Positions 1 through 9,276 of a stretch of 64,000 nucleotides of DNA are shown here, piece after piece (position 1 is the first letter of the stretch; every line of letters begins with the position of its first letter). The stretch is from Acidicapsa acidisoli (GTDB lineage: Bacteria; Acidobacteriota; Terriglobia; Terriglobales; Acidobacteriaceae): contig NZ_JAGSYI010000002.1 of NCBI RefSeq assembly GCF_025685625.1, positions 1,426,001-1,490,000 of the forward strand. Direction: 5' to 3'. The position numbers and the translations under genes were made by a program. The notes beneath the pieces are model-generated. The model ran no database searches and was not told where the DNA came from. It was given only the letters and a program-made list of their open reading frames with translations.

Positions 1-763
1 TCGGAACGCCGAATCTGAATCTGGAAGCGACCCAGGGAGTGGCGCCTTCGCCGGGGTTCGCTTTGCGGGAATATGGATCGCTGGCGTCGAAGTTGGCGAT
101 GATACTCAGAACGCGAGCGGCATCGGCACAAGTCTCCGCGAAGACGGAGACGCAATCCAGAGTGCGACAAGCGGGCAGAAGACCTGTGGTGCTGACGAGT
201 CCTCGTGTGGGCTTCATGCCGACCAACTGATTGAATGCTGCCGGCACACGGCCAGAGCCTGCAGTATCCGTGCCTAAAGAAAAGCTGACAAGACCTTTGG
301 CAACAGCTACCGCTGAGCCGGAGCTCGAGCCTCCGGAGATAAACTGTTCGTCAAAGACGCTGGAGCAGATGCCGCAGGGAGTTCGGGTTCCGACGAGGCC
401 GGTGGCAAATTGGTCCATGTTGGTCTTTCCGATCAGGATGGCACCGGCATCGAGAAGTCGCTGCACGGCCGCGGCCATTTCGTTAGCGATTCGCGAGTAG
501 GCGGGGCATGCGGCCGTGGTGGGAAGGCCCGCGACATCAAAGTTATCTTTGACTGCGAATGGAATACCGAAGAGCGGGAGTTTGGCTAAATCACTTTGAT
601 TTTCGAGTTCTCTTGCTCGCGCCAGGTTGTGCTCTTCATCGACGAGTGTAATCCAAATGGGACTTTTTCCCTCGGCGCGTATCTGCGAGTAAATCTCGCG
701 AACGACTCTGGTAGGTGAAGTAATCTTATTCTTATAAGAAAGATCAAGTGAAGTAATGTCCAC
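1..763 (-). CDS. atzF: Allophanate hydrolase, N-terminal part (runs off left edge)
   Basis: Allophanate hydrolase splits allophanate into ammonia and CO2, the last step of urea-carboxylase or guanidine degradation. About 254 residues are visible, all from the amidase-signature domain. The catalytic glycine/serine-rich motif GGSSSGSAVAVAKG is present, followed by SLGTDTAGSGRVPA, and the catalytic lysine lies in AVKDNF. The C-terminal part is beyond the window. The start is a GTG at 763 with the ribosome binding site AGGAGG about 8 bases upstream; no ATG fits as well. It follows the carboxylase gene by 19 bases on the same strand and is the last visible gene of the operon. The N-terminal region is short compared with some AtzF proteins. 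Assignment to the amidase family is certain; the substrate is inferred from the operon. Confidence 0.9.
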   Translation of the reverse strand, partial: MDITSLDLSYKNKITSPTRVVREIYSQIRAEGKSPIWITLVDEEHNLARARELENQSDLAKLPLFGIPFAVKDNFDVAGLPTTAACPAYSRIANEMAAAVQRLLDAGAILIGKTNMDQFATGLVGTRTPCGICSSVFDEQFISGGSSSGSAVAVAKGLVSFSLGTDTAGSGRVPAAFNQLVGMKPTRGLVSTTGLLPACRTLDCVSVFAETCADAARVLSIIANFDASDPYSRKANPGEGATPWVASRFRFGVP

Positions 764-782
764 AGCGACTGGCCTCCTGCGA

Positions 783-3700
783 TTAATCGGGTCGCACAAC
801 GACTAACGTTTGTCCAGCATTGACAAGCTTTCCGGGCGCGCAACGAATTTCTTCCACAACTCCGGTCGATGAGGACGGGATGACGATTTCTGCCTTCATA
901 GCTTCGAGGACGACAAGCTTAGCTCCCGCGACAACGTGCTGACCGAGCTCGACTGCTATCTGGAAAACGCTGGCTGTCATAGGCGAGTTAATTGCTTCGG
1001 CGCCATCTGGCACGTGGCCATTTGAAGCAGCAAGATCCGGCGTCTCGGGAGGAGTGTTGACTTCAAGTAGGCCATTGACTCTCCAACGTTCTCTCTCTGC
1101 GTGAAAGGCTTCGCGCTGGGTGGATCGGAAAGCGTCAGCTTCCTCTGCGATGGAATGCAGGAAAGCTTGATACCTGTGCAAATTGAAGCTATTCTCTTCG
1201 GTCCTGAGGTCGAATCCGCCGTGGAGAATGCGGCTGCGCAGGTCGAGAAGTTCCTCGCCGGAGACAGGATAAAAGCGAATCTGATCGAAGAATCGCAGTG
1301 CCCACGGAGTGCCAGGCGGGAATGTCTTTGTAGTGCGATAAGTATTCCACACCTGCACGGTGCGGCCCACGAGTTGATAGCCGCCGGGACCTTCCATGCC
1401 ATAAACACACATATAGGCGCCACCGATGCCGACGGCGTTTTCCGGGGTCCAAGTTCGAGCAGGATTGTACTTGGTGGTGATAAGGCGATGCCGGGGATCG
1501 GTGGGTGTGGCGACAGGAGCGCCGAGATAAACGTCGCCGAGGCCGAGAACAAGATAGCTGGCTGCATGCACGATGTTGTACACATCATCGACAGAGTTCA
1601 GCCCATTGATACGGCGAATGAATTCGATGTTATCGGGGCACCATGGAGCATCGGGACGGACCGAATTCATGTACTTCGATTGAGCCAATTGTGTCGCGGG
1701 ATCATTCCACGAGAGTGGCATGTAGACGGTACGAGAAGGCACGGTTACATTGGGGTCCTCGGGCAGCTCTCTGTCGATGGAATCGATCGCTTCGAGAAGC
1801 GCGACGCGCGGCAGTTTGCGATTGTCGTAGTGAACCTGCAGGGAACGCACGCCGGGGGTAATGTCGATGATTCCGTTGAGTTGGAGTGCGCGAAGCTTCT
1901 GTTCAAGAAGATGCACGCGGAATCTCAAGGCCAGGTCGAGAACCTTATCGCCGTATTCGATGAGAAGATACTTGTCCCCATCGGCACGATAGGCGGTTGA
2001 TGGCCTGCGTACGTTGGATGTCTGAAGGATTGCTTCTTCGTCGCTGGAGTTCTCGGGCAAGAATGACGGTGATCCAGCCAGGTTCTTGATCGTATGTTCG
2101 ATGTTAGCTTCAAGTTGACGAGCCTGCTCTTCGCTAACACGATGAAAGCGAATGGTGTCTCCGGCCTTGAGTTGACCCAACTTCCATAACTCGGCTGAGA
2201 CGACAACAGCGGGACAGACAAATCCTCCGAGACTGGGGCCGTCGGGACCGAGGAGGATGGGCATGTCTCCGGTGAAGTCTATGGCGCCGATTGCGTAAGC
2301 GTTGTCGTGGATGTTGGATGGATGCAGGCCGGCTTCGCCACCGTCTTTGCGGGCCCATTCCGGCTTGGGGCCGATGAGTCGAACACCTGTACGATCCGAT
2401 TGATAGTGAACGCGCCAATCGGTCGAGAAGATCATCTCGATGTCTGCTTCAGTGAAAAATTCCGGAGCGCCATGCGGGCCGTACAGGACTGCGATATCCC
2501 AGTGACGATCGTATCGCGGGATCGCTTCGGCAGAGAGAGATTTTGTCGGTTGGTCGAAGCTCGGCGGTTTGAAGTGGATGACATCGCCGGCGCGCAAGGC
2601 ACGTCCGGCGTGGCCTCCGAAGCGGCCGAGCATGAAGGTGCTGGCACTGCCCAGGAACCCAGAAGCCTCAAAGCCGCCATGGATTGCAAGATAGGTTCGA
2701 GAGCCGTGGCCATTGACAGCTGAAAATTGCAATGTGTCGCCGGCCGCAACCGCCATAGAGGTCCACAACGGGACAGGGACTTGATTGACCTTGGCGCTCA
2801 TGTCGGCGCCACAGATGGCGATGAACCCATCGGCATTGAAGCTAACTTTGGCGCCGATGCCGGTCATTTCGAGCGCTGGGGCGTGATCTTCATTGCCGAC
2901 GAGCCGGTTCGCAACACGCATGGCAAAGGAGTCCATGGGACCTGATGGCGGTACGCCGACATGCCAATATCCCAAGCGACCGGGATAGTCCTGGATCGTG
3001 GTCTGAGTTCCAGGTTCGATTACTTCGAAAGCGTGGCGGGCGACGTTGAAACTGCTTAGCGAGGAAGTAGTGATCTCACCGGCGATGAATGCCGGCGAAG
3101 ATACAACGGCCTTAAGATAGCGGAGATTTGTTTCTGTTCCGAGCAGAGAGCAGGTGTCGAGTGCCGCCATCATCTTGAGGACTGCTTCGGCGCGATCAGC
3201 ACCGGTGACAATGATCTTGGCGATCATCGGATCGTAATAGGGAGTAACATCAGTGCCGCACTCCACCCATGTTTCGGTGCGAGCCAACTCGGAGTTTGGA
3301 AAGATGACTTCGGATAGCTTGCCGGGCGCAGGCTGGAAACCTTTGGCCGGATCTTCCGCATAGATGCGGGCTTCGATGGAGTTGCCTTGAGGACTACGAT
3401 CAAGAGAGGTTAGCGGAGGAAGTTCATTGGCAGATTCCAGGATCATCATTTCGACGAGATCGAGGCCTGTTACCTGCTCGGTGACTCCGTGCTCGACCTG
3501 GAGGCGGGTGTTTACTTCGAGAAAGTAGAACTCATTGGAGTCGACATCGAAGAGGAACTCGACGGTACCCGCCGAGCGGTAGTTGACGGACTGCCCCAAC
3601 AGTCGCGCCGATGCGAAGAGCTGCTCTTGTACGGCAGGCGCGAGACCGGGCACTGGTGTTTCTTCAATGACCTTTTGATGACGGCGCTGAGCGGAGCAAT

Positions 3701-4379
3701 CTCGGGCTCCAAGGGTGAGTATTCCTCCCCGGTTATCGCCGAAGATCTGCACTTCAACATGCTTCGCATTGGCGATGAACTTTTCAAGGTAGACACTGCC
3801 GTCGCCAAAGCTGTTGCGGCTCAAGCGAACGACAGAGTCATACGCGTCTGCAAGCTGCTGAGCCTCGAAGCAGACGCGCATCCCGATGCCGCCTCCACCT
3901 GCGGAGCTCTTCAGCATGACTGGATAGCCCAGCTTTTCGGCAGAAGCCAGGGCGTCTTCTTTGTCAGCAAGCAAACCTGTTCCAGGGAGAAGGGGAACGC
4001 CGCAATTGACAGCTATTTGCCGCGCGGTGTGCTTGAGGGCGAAGGCATTCATGTGGTCGATGCCAGGGCCGATGAAGACGATGCCTGAACTGGCGCAGGC
4101 GCGCGCGAATTCAATGTTCTCACTGAGGAATCCGTAGCCGGGATGGATGGCCTTGGCGCCGGATGCCTTGGCTACTTTGAGGATAGTATCGATGGAGAGA
4201 TAGCTTTGTGCGGCTGGCGCGGGACCAATGCAATATGCTTCGTCGGCGTCCAGCACGTGACGCGAATTGGCATCAACCTCGGAGTAGACGCTAACTGAGG
4301 CGATCCCCATCTTTTTCAGTGTGCGTAGTATCCTGCAGGCGATAGCGCCACGATTGGCGATCAGCACTTTATCAAACAT
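783..4379 (-). CDS. uca: Biotin-dependent urea/guanidine carboxylase
   Basis: This is a 1198-residue single-chain biotin carboxylase of the urea carboxylase family. Domains in order are: a biotin carboxylase ATP-grasp domain (about residues 1-450, starting [14 protein letters not shown], with the glycine loop [11 protein letters not shown] and [11 protein letters not shown]); a KipA/KipI-type carboxyltransferase region (about 470-1080, with [10 protein letters not shown] and SLGGFVCPA); and a C-terminal biotin carrier with the biotinylated lysine in LEAMKAE. The reading frame stays open upstream to 4520, but the family N-terminus and the overlap with the preceding gene fix the ATG at 4379. 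The ATG overlaps the stop of the DUF1989 gene by eight bases, so translation is probably coupled. Because both DUF1989 genes are present, guanidine is a more likely substrate than urea; this is inference from gene context. Full family length, no damage seen. Confidence 0.93.
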   Translation of the reverse strand: MFDKVLIANRGAIACRILRTLKKMGIASVSVYSEVDANSRHVLDADEAYCIGPAPAAQSYLSIDTILKVAKASGAKAIHPGYGFLSENIEFARACASSGIVFIGPGIDHMNAFALKHTARQIAVNCGVPLLPGTGLLADKEDALASAEKLGYPVMLKSSAGGGGIGMRVCFEAQQLADAYDSVVRLSRNSFGDGSVYLEKFIANAKHVEVQIFGDNRGGILTLGARDCSAQRRHQKVIEETPVPGLAPAVQEQLFASARLLGQSVNYRSAGTVEFLFDVDSNEFYFLEVNTRLQVEHGVTEQVTGLDLVEMMILESANELPPLTSLDRSPQGNSIEARIYAEDPAKGFQPAPGKLSEVIFPNSELARTETWVECGTDVTPYYDPMIAKIIVTGADRAEAVLKMMAALDTCSLLGTETNLRYLKAVVSSPAFIAGEITTSSLSSFNVARHAFEVIEPGTQTTIQDYPGRLGYWHVGVPPSGPMDSFAMRVANRLVGNEDHAPALEMTGIGAKVSFNADGFIAICGADMSAKVNQVPVPLWTSMAVAAGDTLQFSAVNGHGSRTYLAIHGGFEASGFLGSASTFMLGRFGGHAGRALRAGDVIHFKPPSFDQPTKSLSAEAIPRYDRHWDIAVLYGPHGAPEFFTEADIEMIFSTDWRVHYQSDRTGVRLIGPKPEWARKDGGEAGLHPSNIHDNAYAIGAIDFTGDMPILLGPDGPSLGGFVCPAVVVSAELWKLGQLKAGDTIRFHRVSEEQARQLEANIEHTIKNLAGSPSFLPENSSDEEAILQTSNVRRPSTAYRADGDKYLLIEYGDKVLDLALRFRVHLLEQKLRALQLNGIIDITPGVRSLQVHYDNRKLPRVALLEAIDSIDRELPEDPNVTVPSRTVYMPLSWNDPATQLAQSKYMNSVRPDAPWCPDNIEFIRRINGLNSVDDVYNIVHAASYLVLGLGDVYLGAPVATPTDPRHRLITTKYNPARTWTPENAVGIGGAYMCVYGMEGPGGYQLVGRTVQVWNTYRTTKTFPPGTPWALRFFDQIRFYPVSGEELLDLRSRILHGGFDLRTEENSFNLHRYQAFLHSIAEEADAFRSTQREAFHAERERWRVNGLLEVNTPPETPDLAASNGHVPDGAEAINSPMTASVFQIAVELGQHVVAGAKLVVLEAMKAEIVIPSSSTGVVEEIRCAPGKLVNAGQTLVVVRPD

Positions 4380-5028
4380 TTTTATCCCAGATGAGGATTT
4401 GTATTGGAGTCGGATTGTAACCGTTGCAAGGATTATTGAGTTGCGGACAGTTGCTGATGACCATGAGGACATCCATCTCGGCGCGAAGCTCGACATACTT
4501 GTCGGCATCGGAAACTCCATCCTCGAAGGTGAGCTTGCCGTCGGGAGTCACGGGGACATTCATAAAGAAGTTGATGTTGCTGGCGATATCGCGCTTGTCC
4601 ATGCCATGGTTCCAGAACTGCAGGCCTTTCAGGAAACTGTTGCGGCACGCGTGCATGTGTCCCTTGGCAAGATCGTAACGGACCATGTTGCTCTCCGTTG
4701 CGCAGGCTCCTCCGAGGGTGTCGTGACGGCCGCAGGTATCGGAGGTAATAGTAAGCAGCACACGGCCGTTGGTTGAAAGCAACGCGGTCCCGGTAGTGAG
4801 ATAGATATTGCCCTGCTCCCGAATGGTGTCCTGGGCGCTGTAACGGTCAGAGTAATCTTGAGCATTGTAGAAAATCGTATCCACGGCCTGATTGCCCTCG
4901 AGATCGACGATACGCACATACTGGCCTTGGGCAATTTCAAAGACGAAGGGATCACCGGCCTCCACGACAAAACTGTGCAGCGCCGCCTCTGGCATGAGGG
5001 AGCTAGGCTTGAGATTTGTAGTATGCAA
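4372..5028 (-). CDS. DUF1989 protein, urea amidolyase-associated protein 2 (carboxyguanidine deiminase subunit)
   Basis: The 218-residue product belongs to the DUF1989 family, long annotated as 'urea carboxylase-associated protein 2'. Homologues form the heteromeric carboxyguanidine deiminase that turns carboxyguanidine into allophanate and ammonia. The family pattern is clear: [16 protein letters not shown] near residue 45, a central [15 protein letters not shown] segment, and [14 protein letters not shown] followed by [19 protein letters not shown] near the C-terminus. The start is a TTG at 5028 with GAGG five bases before it; the first internal ATG would cut into the N-terminal strand. It lies between its paralogue and the carboxylase gene on the same strand. 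Family assignment is firm. The enzymatic role rests on known homologues plus the complete four-gene context. Confidence 0.9.
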   Translation of the reverse strand: MHTTNLKPSSLMPEAALHSFVVEAGDPFVFEIAQGQYVRIVDLEGNQAVDTIFYNAQDYSDRYSAQDTIREQGNIYLTTGTALLSTNGRVLLTITSDTCGRHDTLGGACATESNMVRYDLAKGHMHACRNSFLKGLQFWNHGMDKRDIASNINFFMNVPVTPDGKLTFEDGVSDADKYVELRAEMDVLMVISNCPQLNNPCNGYNPTPIQILIWDKNV

Positions 5029-5044
5029 ATCTTCCTCGCAAAAA

Positions 5045-5758
5045 TTACAGAAAGTATAGTTCGGTCAGGACGAAGCCACGAGTGTTCTCAGGACACAGAA
5101 TGCGACAGGGATCGTTCCGCATGGGAGTGGGGACGCGGCTGATGCTCAACTCCACGGGCTTTGGAGCATAGCTGGACGAAGTATCAAGAGGATGCGGAGA
5201 CGAATTGAGAAGGACAAGAACGTTCATCTCCGAGCGCAATTCGATGTAACTTCCCTTGGCAGAGTTGTTGGCGACATACTGAATGTTGCCAAGGTCGTCG
5301 ACCACGACTTTACTGAAAAAATTGACGGTGGCGTGCAGATCACGTGGCCCCATGCCGTACTTGCCAAGTTCTATAAGGAACCCATCGCGCGCGTTTTGAT
5401 ACCATTCGTTGCGCGACTGCTGATATGTTGTCTTGCCGTACTTTCTTTCGATCAAAGAGGAATTGGAGATGCCAGCAATAGGGTCGTGCCAACCGACGGT
5501 ATCTTTGGTGATCGAGCAAAGTACGCGTCCCATATCCGAAAAGAGCACATGGCCTGCAGTCAGTCGGGCGGTGTGCTGGGCTTTCAGCGTATCAGGAAGA
5601 TTGAATCGTTCCGATGGGTTTTCAAAATTAAGGAAGTAGGCTGCGACATTTGCGCCTCCTTCTGTATCAGTGATGCGAAGGGCTGTTCCACGCTTGAGTA
5701 CGTGCGACCAGGTTGCTCCGCCTGGAAGGACCTCACTAAATAGCAAAGACGATTCCAT
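5045..5758 (-). CDS. DUF1989 protein, urea amidolyase-associated protein 1 (carboxyguanidine deiminase subunit)
   Basis: A 237-residue DUF1989 protein and paralogue of the next gene. Shared landmarks are [16 protein letters not shown] near residue 28, [14 protein letters not shown] in the centre, [16 protein letters not shown] and [22 protein letters not shown]. The two paralogues act together as the deiminase between the carboxylase and allophanate hydrolase in guanidine assimilation. The frame is open to 5857, but the ATG at 5758 has a GGGGGAAG site about five bases before it and gives the usual N-terminus, so the longer form is rejected. It is the first gene of the visible operon; the next gene follows after 16 bases. 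No guanidine-I or guanidine-II riboswitch pattern was found in the upstream 300 bases. Confidence 0.88.
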   Translation of the reverse strand: MESSLLFSEVLPGGATWSHVLKRGTALRITDTEGGANVAAYFLNFENPSERFNLPDTLKAQHTARLTAGHVLFSDMGRVLCSITKDTVGWHDPIAGISNSSLIERKYGKTTYQQSRNEWYQNARDGFLIELGKYGMGPRDLHATVNFFSKVVVDDLGNIQYVANNSAKGSYIELRSEMNVLVLLNSSPHPLDTSSSYAPKPVELSISRVPTPMRNDPCRILCPENTRGFVLTELYFL

Positions 5759-6254
5759 ATACACTTCCCCCGTTTGCGCAAATACCGAATAAATCGGAAT
5801 GCGCACACCGTAGCGAATAGCTGTGTTGGATCGATACCCCACAGGAGGGGGGCGCAATGGCGGAATCTACGATTGGAGGGTCGGTGGACCGCAGCAGACA
5901 TCCATGAAGATCATGCGCAATTGAACCTTAATCGGGATACGTCGTAATGTTCTGCGCAGGGTCATGAAGCCAGAGTAGCACGAGTTGGACGAGGTGCAAG
6001 TGAGAAAATTGCGACGGTTTTACCTCGCAGCGAATAAGCTGTCGCTCGCCAAGATATCGATTTATCTGGAGATCAAATACCTGGAGGTCGCCCGCGGCTC
6101 GACCTGTTCAGTGTAAAGCTGACCCGATACTGCACCAGCTTAGACTCCTTTCTGTTTTGCCGGTTTGCTTCATTCGATGACGCCAGGACCTACTCTTGGA
6201 AAACCCAGCGCTTCGGCACAGCTTGCTGGATTGAAGTAGCAGCATTCCTCAAAA
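5759..6254. other. Leader region of the guanidine operon and decayed DNA
   Basis: Nearly 500 bases without a convincing gene. I searched the minus-strand leader of the DUF1989 operon for the conserved guanidine-I riboswitch words and for paired ACGR hairpins of guanidine-II, and saw neither. A G/C-rich stretch at about 5836-5852 can form only a short stem. The part from 6000 to 6254 has no long open frame and may be decayed mobile-element DNA that belongs with the integrase remnant that follows. Confidence 0.4.
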
Positions 6255-6536
6255 GTGCCTCACCGCACAGAGCCTGTTGCTTTAGAGCCTGTTGCTTTGG
6301 CTATGTGTCCAGATGCGTCACCGCAGGCATTCATCTTCCTGAATCGCGATGGAGGATTCCTCGATCCGAATAACTTTCGTAAGCGGGTCCTAGCTCAGCT
6401 TCGCGAACCGCTGAAACTACCAAAGCTGACCTTTCAAGTCATTCGACGGACGATGGCAATGCTGAGCCAGACGACGGGTGCGTCGAAGCACACCGTTGCA
6501 TCGATGACCGCTGATGGGCATCCAGCTTTGCTTTAG
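6255..6536 (+). pseudogene. Tyrosine recombinase (phage integrase) C-terminal remnant
   Basis: The 93-residue frame matches only the C-terminal catalytic part of a tyrosine recombinase. It has a FIFLNRDGGFLDPNNFRKRV segment as found before the second catalytic box, then LTFQVIRRTMAML, where an intact enzyme has H-x-L-R-R-T, and an ASMTADGHPALL tail in place of the usual GHS box and tyrosine. The first histidine of the box is glutamine and the catalytic tyrosine is missing, so it should be inactive. Its 3' end lies 100 bases from the 3' end of a tRNA-Val gene, the normal position of an integrase at an attachment site. This suggests an old tRNA-targeted integrative element whose remains extend to the left. 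Confidence 0.65.
6270..6299 (+). repeat. 15-base tandem duplication in the integrase remnant
   Basis: Two adjacent 15-base units (6270-6284 and 6285-6299) differ only in the last base. The duplication is in frame and gives the peptide EPVALEPVALAM. It fits replication slippage in a gene no longer under selection. Confidence 0.85.
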
Positions 6537-6636
6537 CCCGAATATCGAATCCACATGGATTCATCTATGTGGAAACTAATTGGAACAATCTGGAGCAGTG
6601 GAAAACCAGATTATTTTTCGTAAGTTGTTGATTCTA

Positions 6637-6711
6637 TGGTGGGCGCTGCAGGATTCGAACCTGCGACTTCCACCGTGTGAAGGTGGCACTCTACCGCTGA
6701 GTTAAGCGCCC
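6637..6711 (-). tRNA. tRNA-Val (anticodon CAC), CCA encoded
   Basis: Read on the minus strand, the sequence folds as a standard tRNA. The acceptor stem is GGGCGCT paired with AGCGCCC. The D arm contains ACTC...GAGT, and the anticodon stem CCACC/GGTGG closes the loop TTCACAC, giving anticodon CAC for valine GTG codons. The T arm GCAGG-TTCGAAT-CCTGC is perfect. The discriminator A and the CCA end are encoded (6637-6640). The 3' end faces the integrase remnant, which makes this the likely attachment site. Confidence 0.95.
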
Positions 6712-6858
6712 GTTTGCCGGATGAGGCAGGGTCGGGTTTGGTCGCGTGATATGCCTCAGGGATGAGGCGGCGTCCACTACGGTAGAGTATCATCAGCAAG
6801 CTGTGCACTTCAACGCGCTGCCCCGGCGGGTCGGACCGGCACTTCTTGCCTTTGCATC

Positions 6859-7755
6859 ATGCGCCTGCGCCTCCTTCCAATGCGATCTGCACCTGAGCCG
6901 CCCCGATCCGGTGAACTGCACGGAAAGCCGCGGCTGGCCGAGTCGGCGGCAGGGCTTGGCGGATCGTCCGGATTGGGTTCCGGAGCAGGTTCCGGAAGCC
7001 CGAAATCAGGGCGGGAAAATGCTGTTCCAGCGCAACAATCTGTGGTAAACGGTGTCCCAGAGGATATGGCAAGCCTGGCGATCGGCAATCCGGGTATGAA
7101 CTCGGCGCGAAACTCGGGGCGAAGCTTCGATTCGGGGCTGGGCCTGGGACCGGATCTGGCTTCCGGCGTCCGGGCTGGAACGGTTGAGCGTTCCGATGCC
7201 GAAATCATGCTGGCGGTCGCCGCGGGCGACGAAGTCGGCTACAACTACCTCGTTACCAAGTACCATCGCCAGATCATTCATTTTCTGTACCGGATGGTTC
7301 GCAACGAGGCGGTTGCCGAGGAATTGGCGCAGGAGGTGTTTCTGCGCGTGTACCGGTCGCGGGAGAGCTACCGGGCGGAAGCGAAGTTCAGCACCTGGCT
7401 GTACCGGATCGCCACCAATCTGGCGGTGAACCACGCGCGCGACACGAAGAACGAGCGCACGGCACAGACACTGGAATTGGACGCGCCGGATGCCGAGTCG
7501 GGTTCGACGCCGGAGGTTGCCGACGACGACCTGAACGTGGAGCAGCGGATGCTGCGGGAAGAGCGCATGGCGGCCATCCGGGCGCAGGTATCGGCGTTGC
7601 CTGAGCGGCAGCGCATGGCCGTGCTGATGCACAAGTACCAGGAGATGGATTATCGCCAGATCGGCGACGTTTTGAAACTGAGCGAGTCGGCAACCAAATC
7701 GCTCCTGTTTCGCGCCTACCAGACTCTGCGCGAGCGTTTGAAAGAGTTTGTTTAA
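6859..7755 (+). CDS. ECF-type RNA polymerase sigma factor
   Basis: The C-terminal 190 residues are a sigma-70 family ECF factor. Region 2 includes DEVGYNYLVTKYHRQI and AQEVFLRVYRSRESYR with FSTWLYRIATNLAVNHAR. Region 4 includes LPERQRMAVLMHKYQEMDY and a helix-turn-helix DVLKLSESATKSLLFRAYQ. The first 110 residues are a low-complexity Gly/Ser/Pro-rich stretch unlike the rest, so the true start may be the ATG at 7066, which follows AGAGG, or the ATG at 7096. The next gene encodes a zinc-binding anti-sigma factor 50 bases downstream, so the pair forms a regulatory switch that probably responds to an envelope signal. Region 6712-6858 before it holds no gene. Confidence 0.88.
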   Translation: MRLRLLPMRSAPEPPRSGELHGKPRLAESAAGLGGSSGLGSGAGSGSPKSGRENAVPAQQSVVNGVPEDMASLAIGNPGMNSARNSGRSFDSGLGLGPDLASGVRAGTVERSDAEIMLAVAAGDEVGYNYLVTKYHRQIIHFLYRMVRNEAVAEELAQEVFLRVYRSRESYRAEAKFSTWLYRIATNLAVNHARDTKNERTAQTLELDAPDAESGSTPEVADDDLNVEQRMLREERMAAIRAQVSALPERQRMAVLMHKYQEMDYRQIGDVLKLSESATKSLLFRAYQTLRERLKEFV

Positions 7756-7805
7756 GATTGGGAGCACGAAGCCGGGAGACACCGGCAGTAGGAGGGAGCA
7801 CCAAG

Positions 7806-8324
7806 ATGAATTGCCATGATATGAATGCGAAGTTGCCTGATTTGCTCTTTGGGGCGGAAGAGCAGTCGCTCGAGGATATAGACGCCGTGCGGGATGCCGC
7901 GGCCGAGGATGCGGTGAAGCTGCATCTTGCCGAGTGTGCGGACTGCCGCAAGCAGTTGGAAGAGATGCGTGCGACGATGGCGCTGCTGGACGCCTGGGAA
8001 GCGCCCGAGCCGAATCCCTACTTCCTCACGCGGCTCAATGCCCGGCTGGACGAAGAGCGCGAGGCGGCTCCGGCGAGCTGGTATGAAAAGCTGCGGGCGC
8101 GGCTGGTTTATAGTTCGCGGCTGAGCCTGCGTCCCGTGGCGGCGATGGCGCTGACCGTGGCGGTGCTGATCGGCGGCGGCGCTTACCTCGGTCTCAACAA
8201 CTGGGATCAGCCGGTGGCGCAGCCTCCGGCGCAGGCAGCGGTCGTCCACGATCTGCAAACGCTGGACAACAACGCGCAGCTTTTGGATCAGCTTGAGTCG
8301 CTGTCGGGACAGAACGACGACTAA
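7806..8324 (+). CDS. Zinc-binding anti-sigma factor, single-pass membrane protein
   Basis: The 172-residue product has an N-terminal cytoplasmic domain with the anti-sigma zinc motif H-x3-C-x2-C (HLAECADC, about residues 39-46). A single membrane segment (VAAMALTVAVLIGGGAYLGL, about 116-135) and a short Gln/Asp-rich periplasmic tail follow. It should bind and hold the upstream sigma factor at the inner membrane. The frame is open from 7758, but the ATG at 7806 has GGAGGGAG eight bases before it and gives the usual MNCHDMNAKLPDLL start. It is cotranscribed with the sigma factor and with the DUF3106 gene downstream, which may be part of the sensed or regulated function. Confidence 0.85.
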   Translation: MNCHDMNAKLPDLLFGAEEQSLEDIDAVRDAAAEDAVKLHLAECADCRKQLEEMRATMALLDAWEAPEPNPYFLTRLNARLDEEREAAPASWYEKLRARLVYSSRLSLRPVAAMALTVAVLIGGGAYLGLNNWDQPVAQPPAQAAVVHDLQTLDNNAQLLDQLESLSGQNDD

Positions 8325-8433
8325 CCGGAACATTGACATCGCCGAGAATGCGGTAGCGGAGTTCGTTGCCTGACAGCGACCTCCCGGAACCTTAACCATA
8401 CGAATCCAACGAACTTGAAAGCAGAGAAGAAGC

Positions 8434-9228
8434 GTGAAAACCAAGGCCAGGGCGAGAGTTGCTCGACGCGCGGCGCAAGCTGCATGCCTTGGGATTCTTG
8501 TTTCTCTGGCTCCATGGGCGCTGGCCGGGCAGCATGGCGGCTATGCGCCGCATTTTTCCGCACCCCATTTTTCTGCACCAGCACAGCACTCGGCGCCGCA
8601 ATCGCGGCCTCAGTCTCATCCGCCGGGGGGCCAGCAGTACCGTCCCCAGCAGCAGGCGCGACCGGGCGGCAACGCGCCGGCTCGTCCTCAACCGAATTTC
8701 GGGCCAGGCCGCGGACCCACCAATCCGGCGGCCAATTACAGCGCGCGGCCGGCCTATAACGGTTCGCCCTATGCCATGCGTCCCAATCCGCAAGCCGCCG
8801 GGCATTTGCCGCAATGGATGGCCCAGCATCAGAACATGCCCATGGGCCAACAGGAGCGCATGCTTCGCCAGGAGCCGGGCTTTAATCGCCTGAGCCCCGG
8901 AGAACAGCAGCGCCAGATCCAGCAGCTTCATCAGTTGAATGAGATGCCCGAGGCGCAGCGCGAACGGCGGATTGCCCGAGCAGAGAACTTTGAGCGTCTC
9001 TCTCCGGGAGAGCAGATGCAGGTGAGACAATCTGGCCGCATGTTGGACACACTGCCTCCGGACCGCCAGACGATGGTGCGCCAGGCCTTTCGCGACCTGC
9101 GTGGCGTGCCGGTCGATCAGCGCGACACGGTTCTCAATTCAGCGCGCTACGCAGCGTCGTTCTCTCCGCAGGAGCGCGGCATTCTCTCCAACCTGCTGCG
9201 CGTCGAGCCGTATGTGGGGCCGCGCTAA
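8434..9228 (+). CDS. Secreted DUF3106 protein
   Basis: A 264-residue protein starting with GTG and a signal peptide ending near ALAGQ (about residue 31). Residues 40-130 are rich in Gln, Pro, Ala and His and probably disordered. The rest is the DUF3106 pattern: repeated short helices of the type FNRLSPGEQQRQIQQLHQL and FERLSPGEQMQVRQSGRML, in which L-S/P-P-x-x-R/Q recurs about every 25 residues. The function of this family is not known. It lies 109 bases after the anti-sigma gene and is probably the third gene of that operon, so it may be an envelope effector or a ligand for the sigma system. It converges with the proline dehydrogenase gene. Confidence 0.8.
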   Translation: MKTKARARVARRAAQAACLGILVSLAPWALAGQHGGYAPHFSAPHFSAPAQHSAPQSRPQSHPPGGQQYRPQQQARPGGNAPARPQPNFGPGRGPTNPAANYSARPAYNGSPYAMRPNPQAAGHLPQWMAQHQNMPMGQQERMLRQEPGFNRLSPGEQQRQIQQLHQLNEMPEAQRERRIARAENFERLSPGEQMQVRQSGRMLDTLPPDRQTMVRQAFRDLRGVPVDQRDTVLNSARYAASFSPQERGILSNLLRVEPYVGPR

Positions 9229-9276
9229 GGTCGGTCTCTGAGACTTCGGGCGGAAACGCCAGCCGGGATTTCCTCT

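Noticed and set aside
1101-2000. 299-codon open frame on the plus strand
   Set aside because: It is antisense to the carboxyltransferase part of the carboxylase, whose protein is fully conserved; the frame has no recognisable domain.
4380-4520. 47-residue N-terminal extension of the carboxylase
   Set aside because: It lies inside the DUF1989 gene, is low in family resemblance, and the biotin carboxylase consensus starts at the ATG at 4379.
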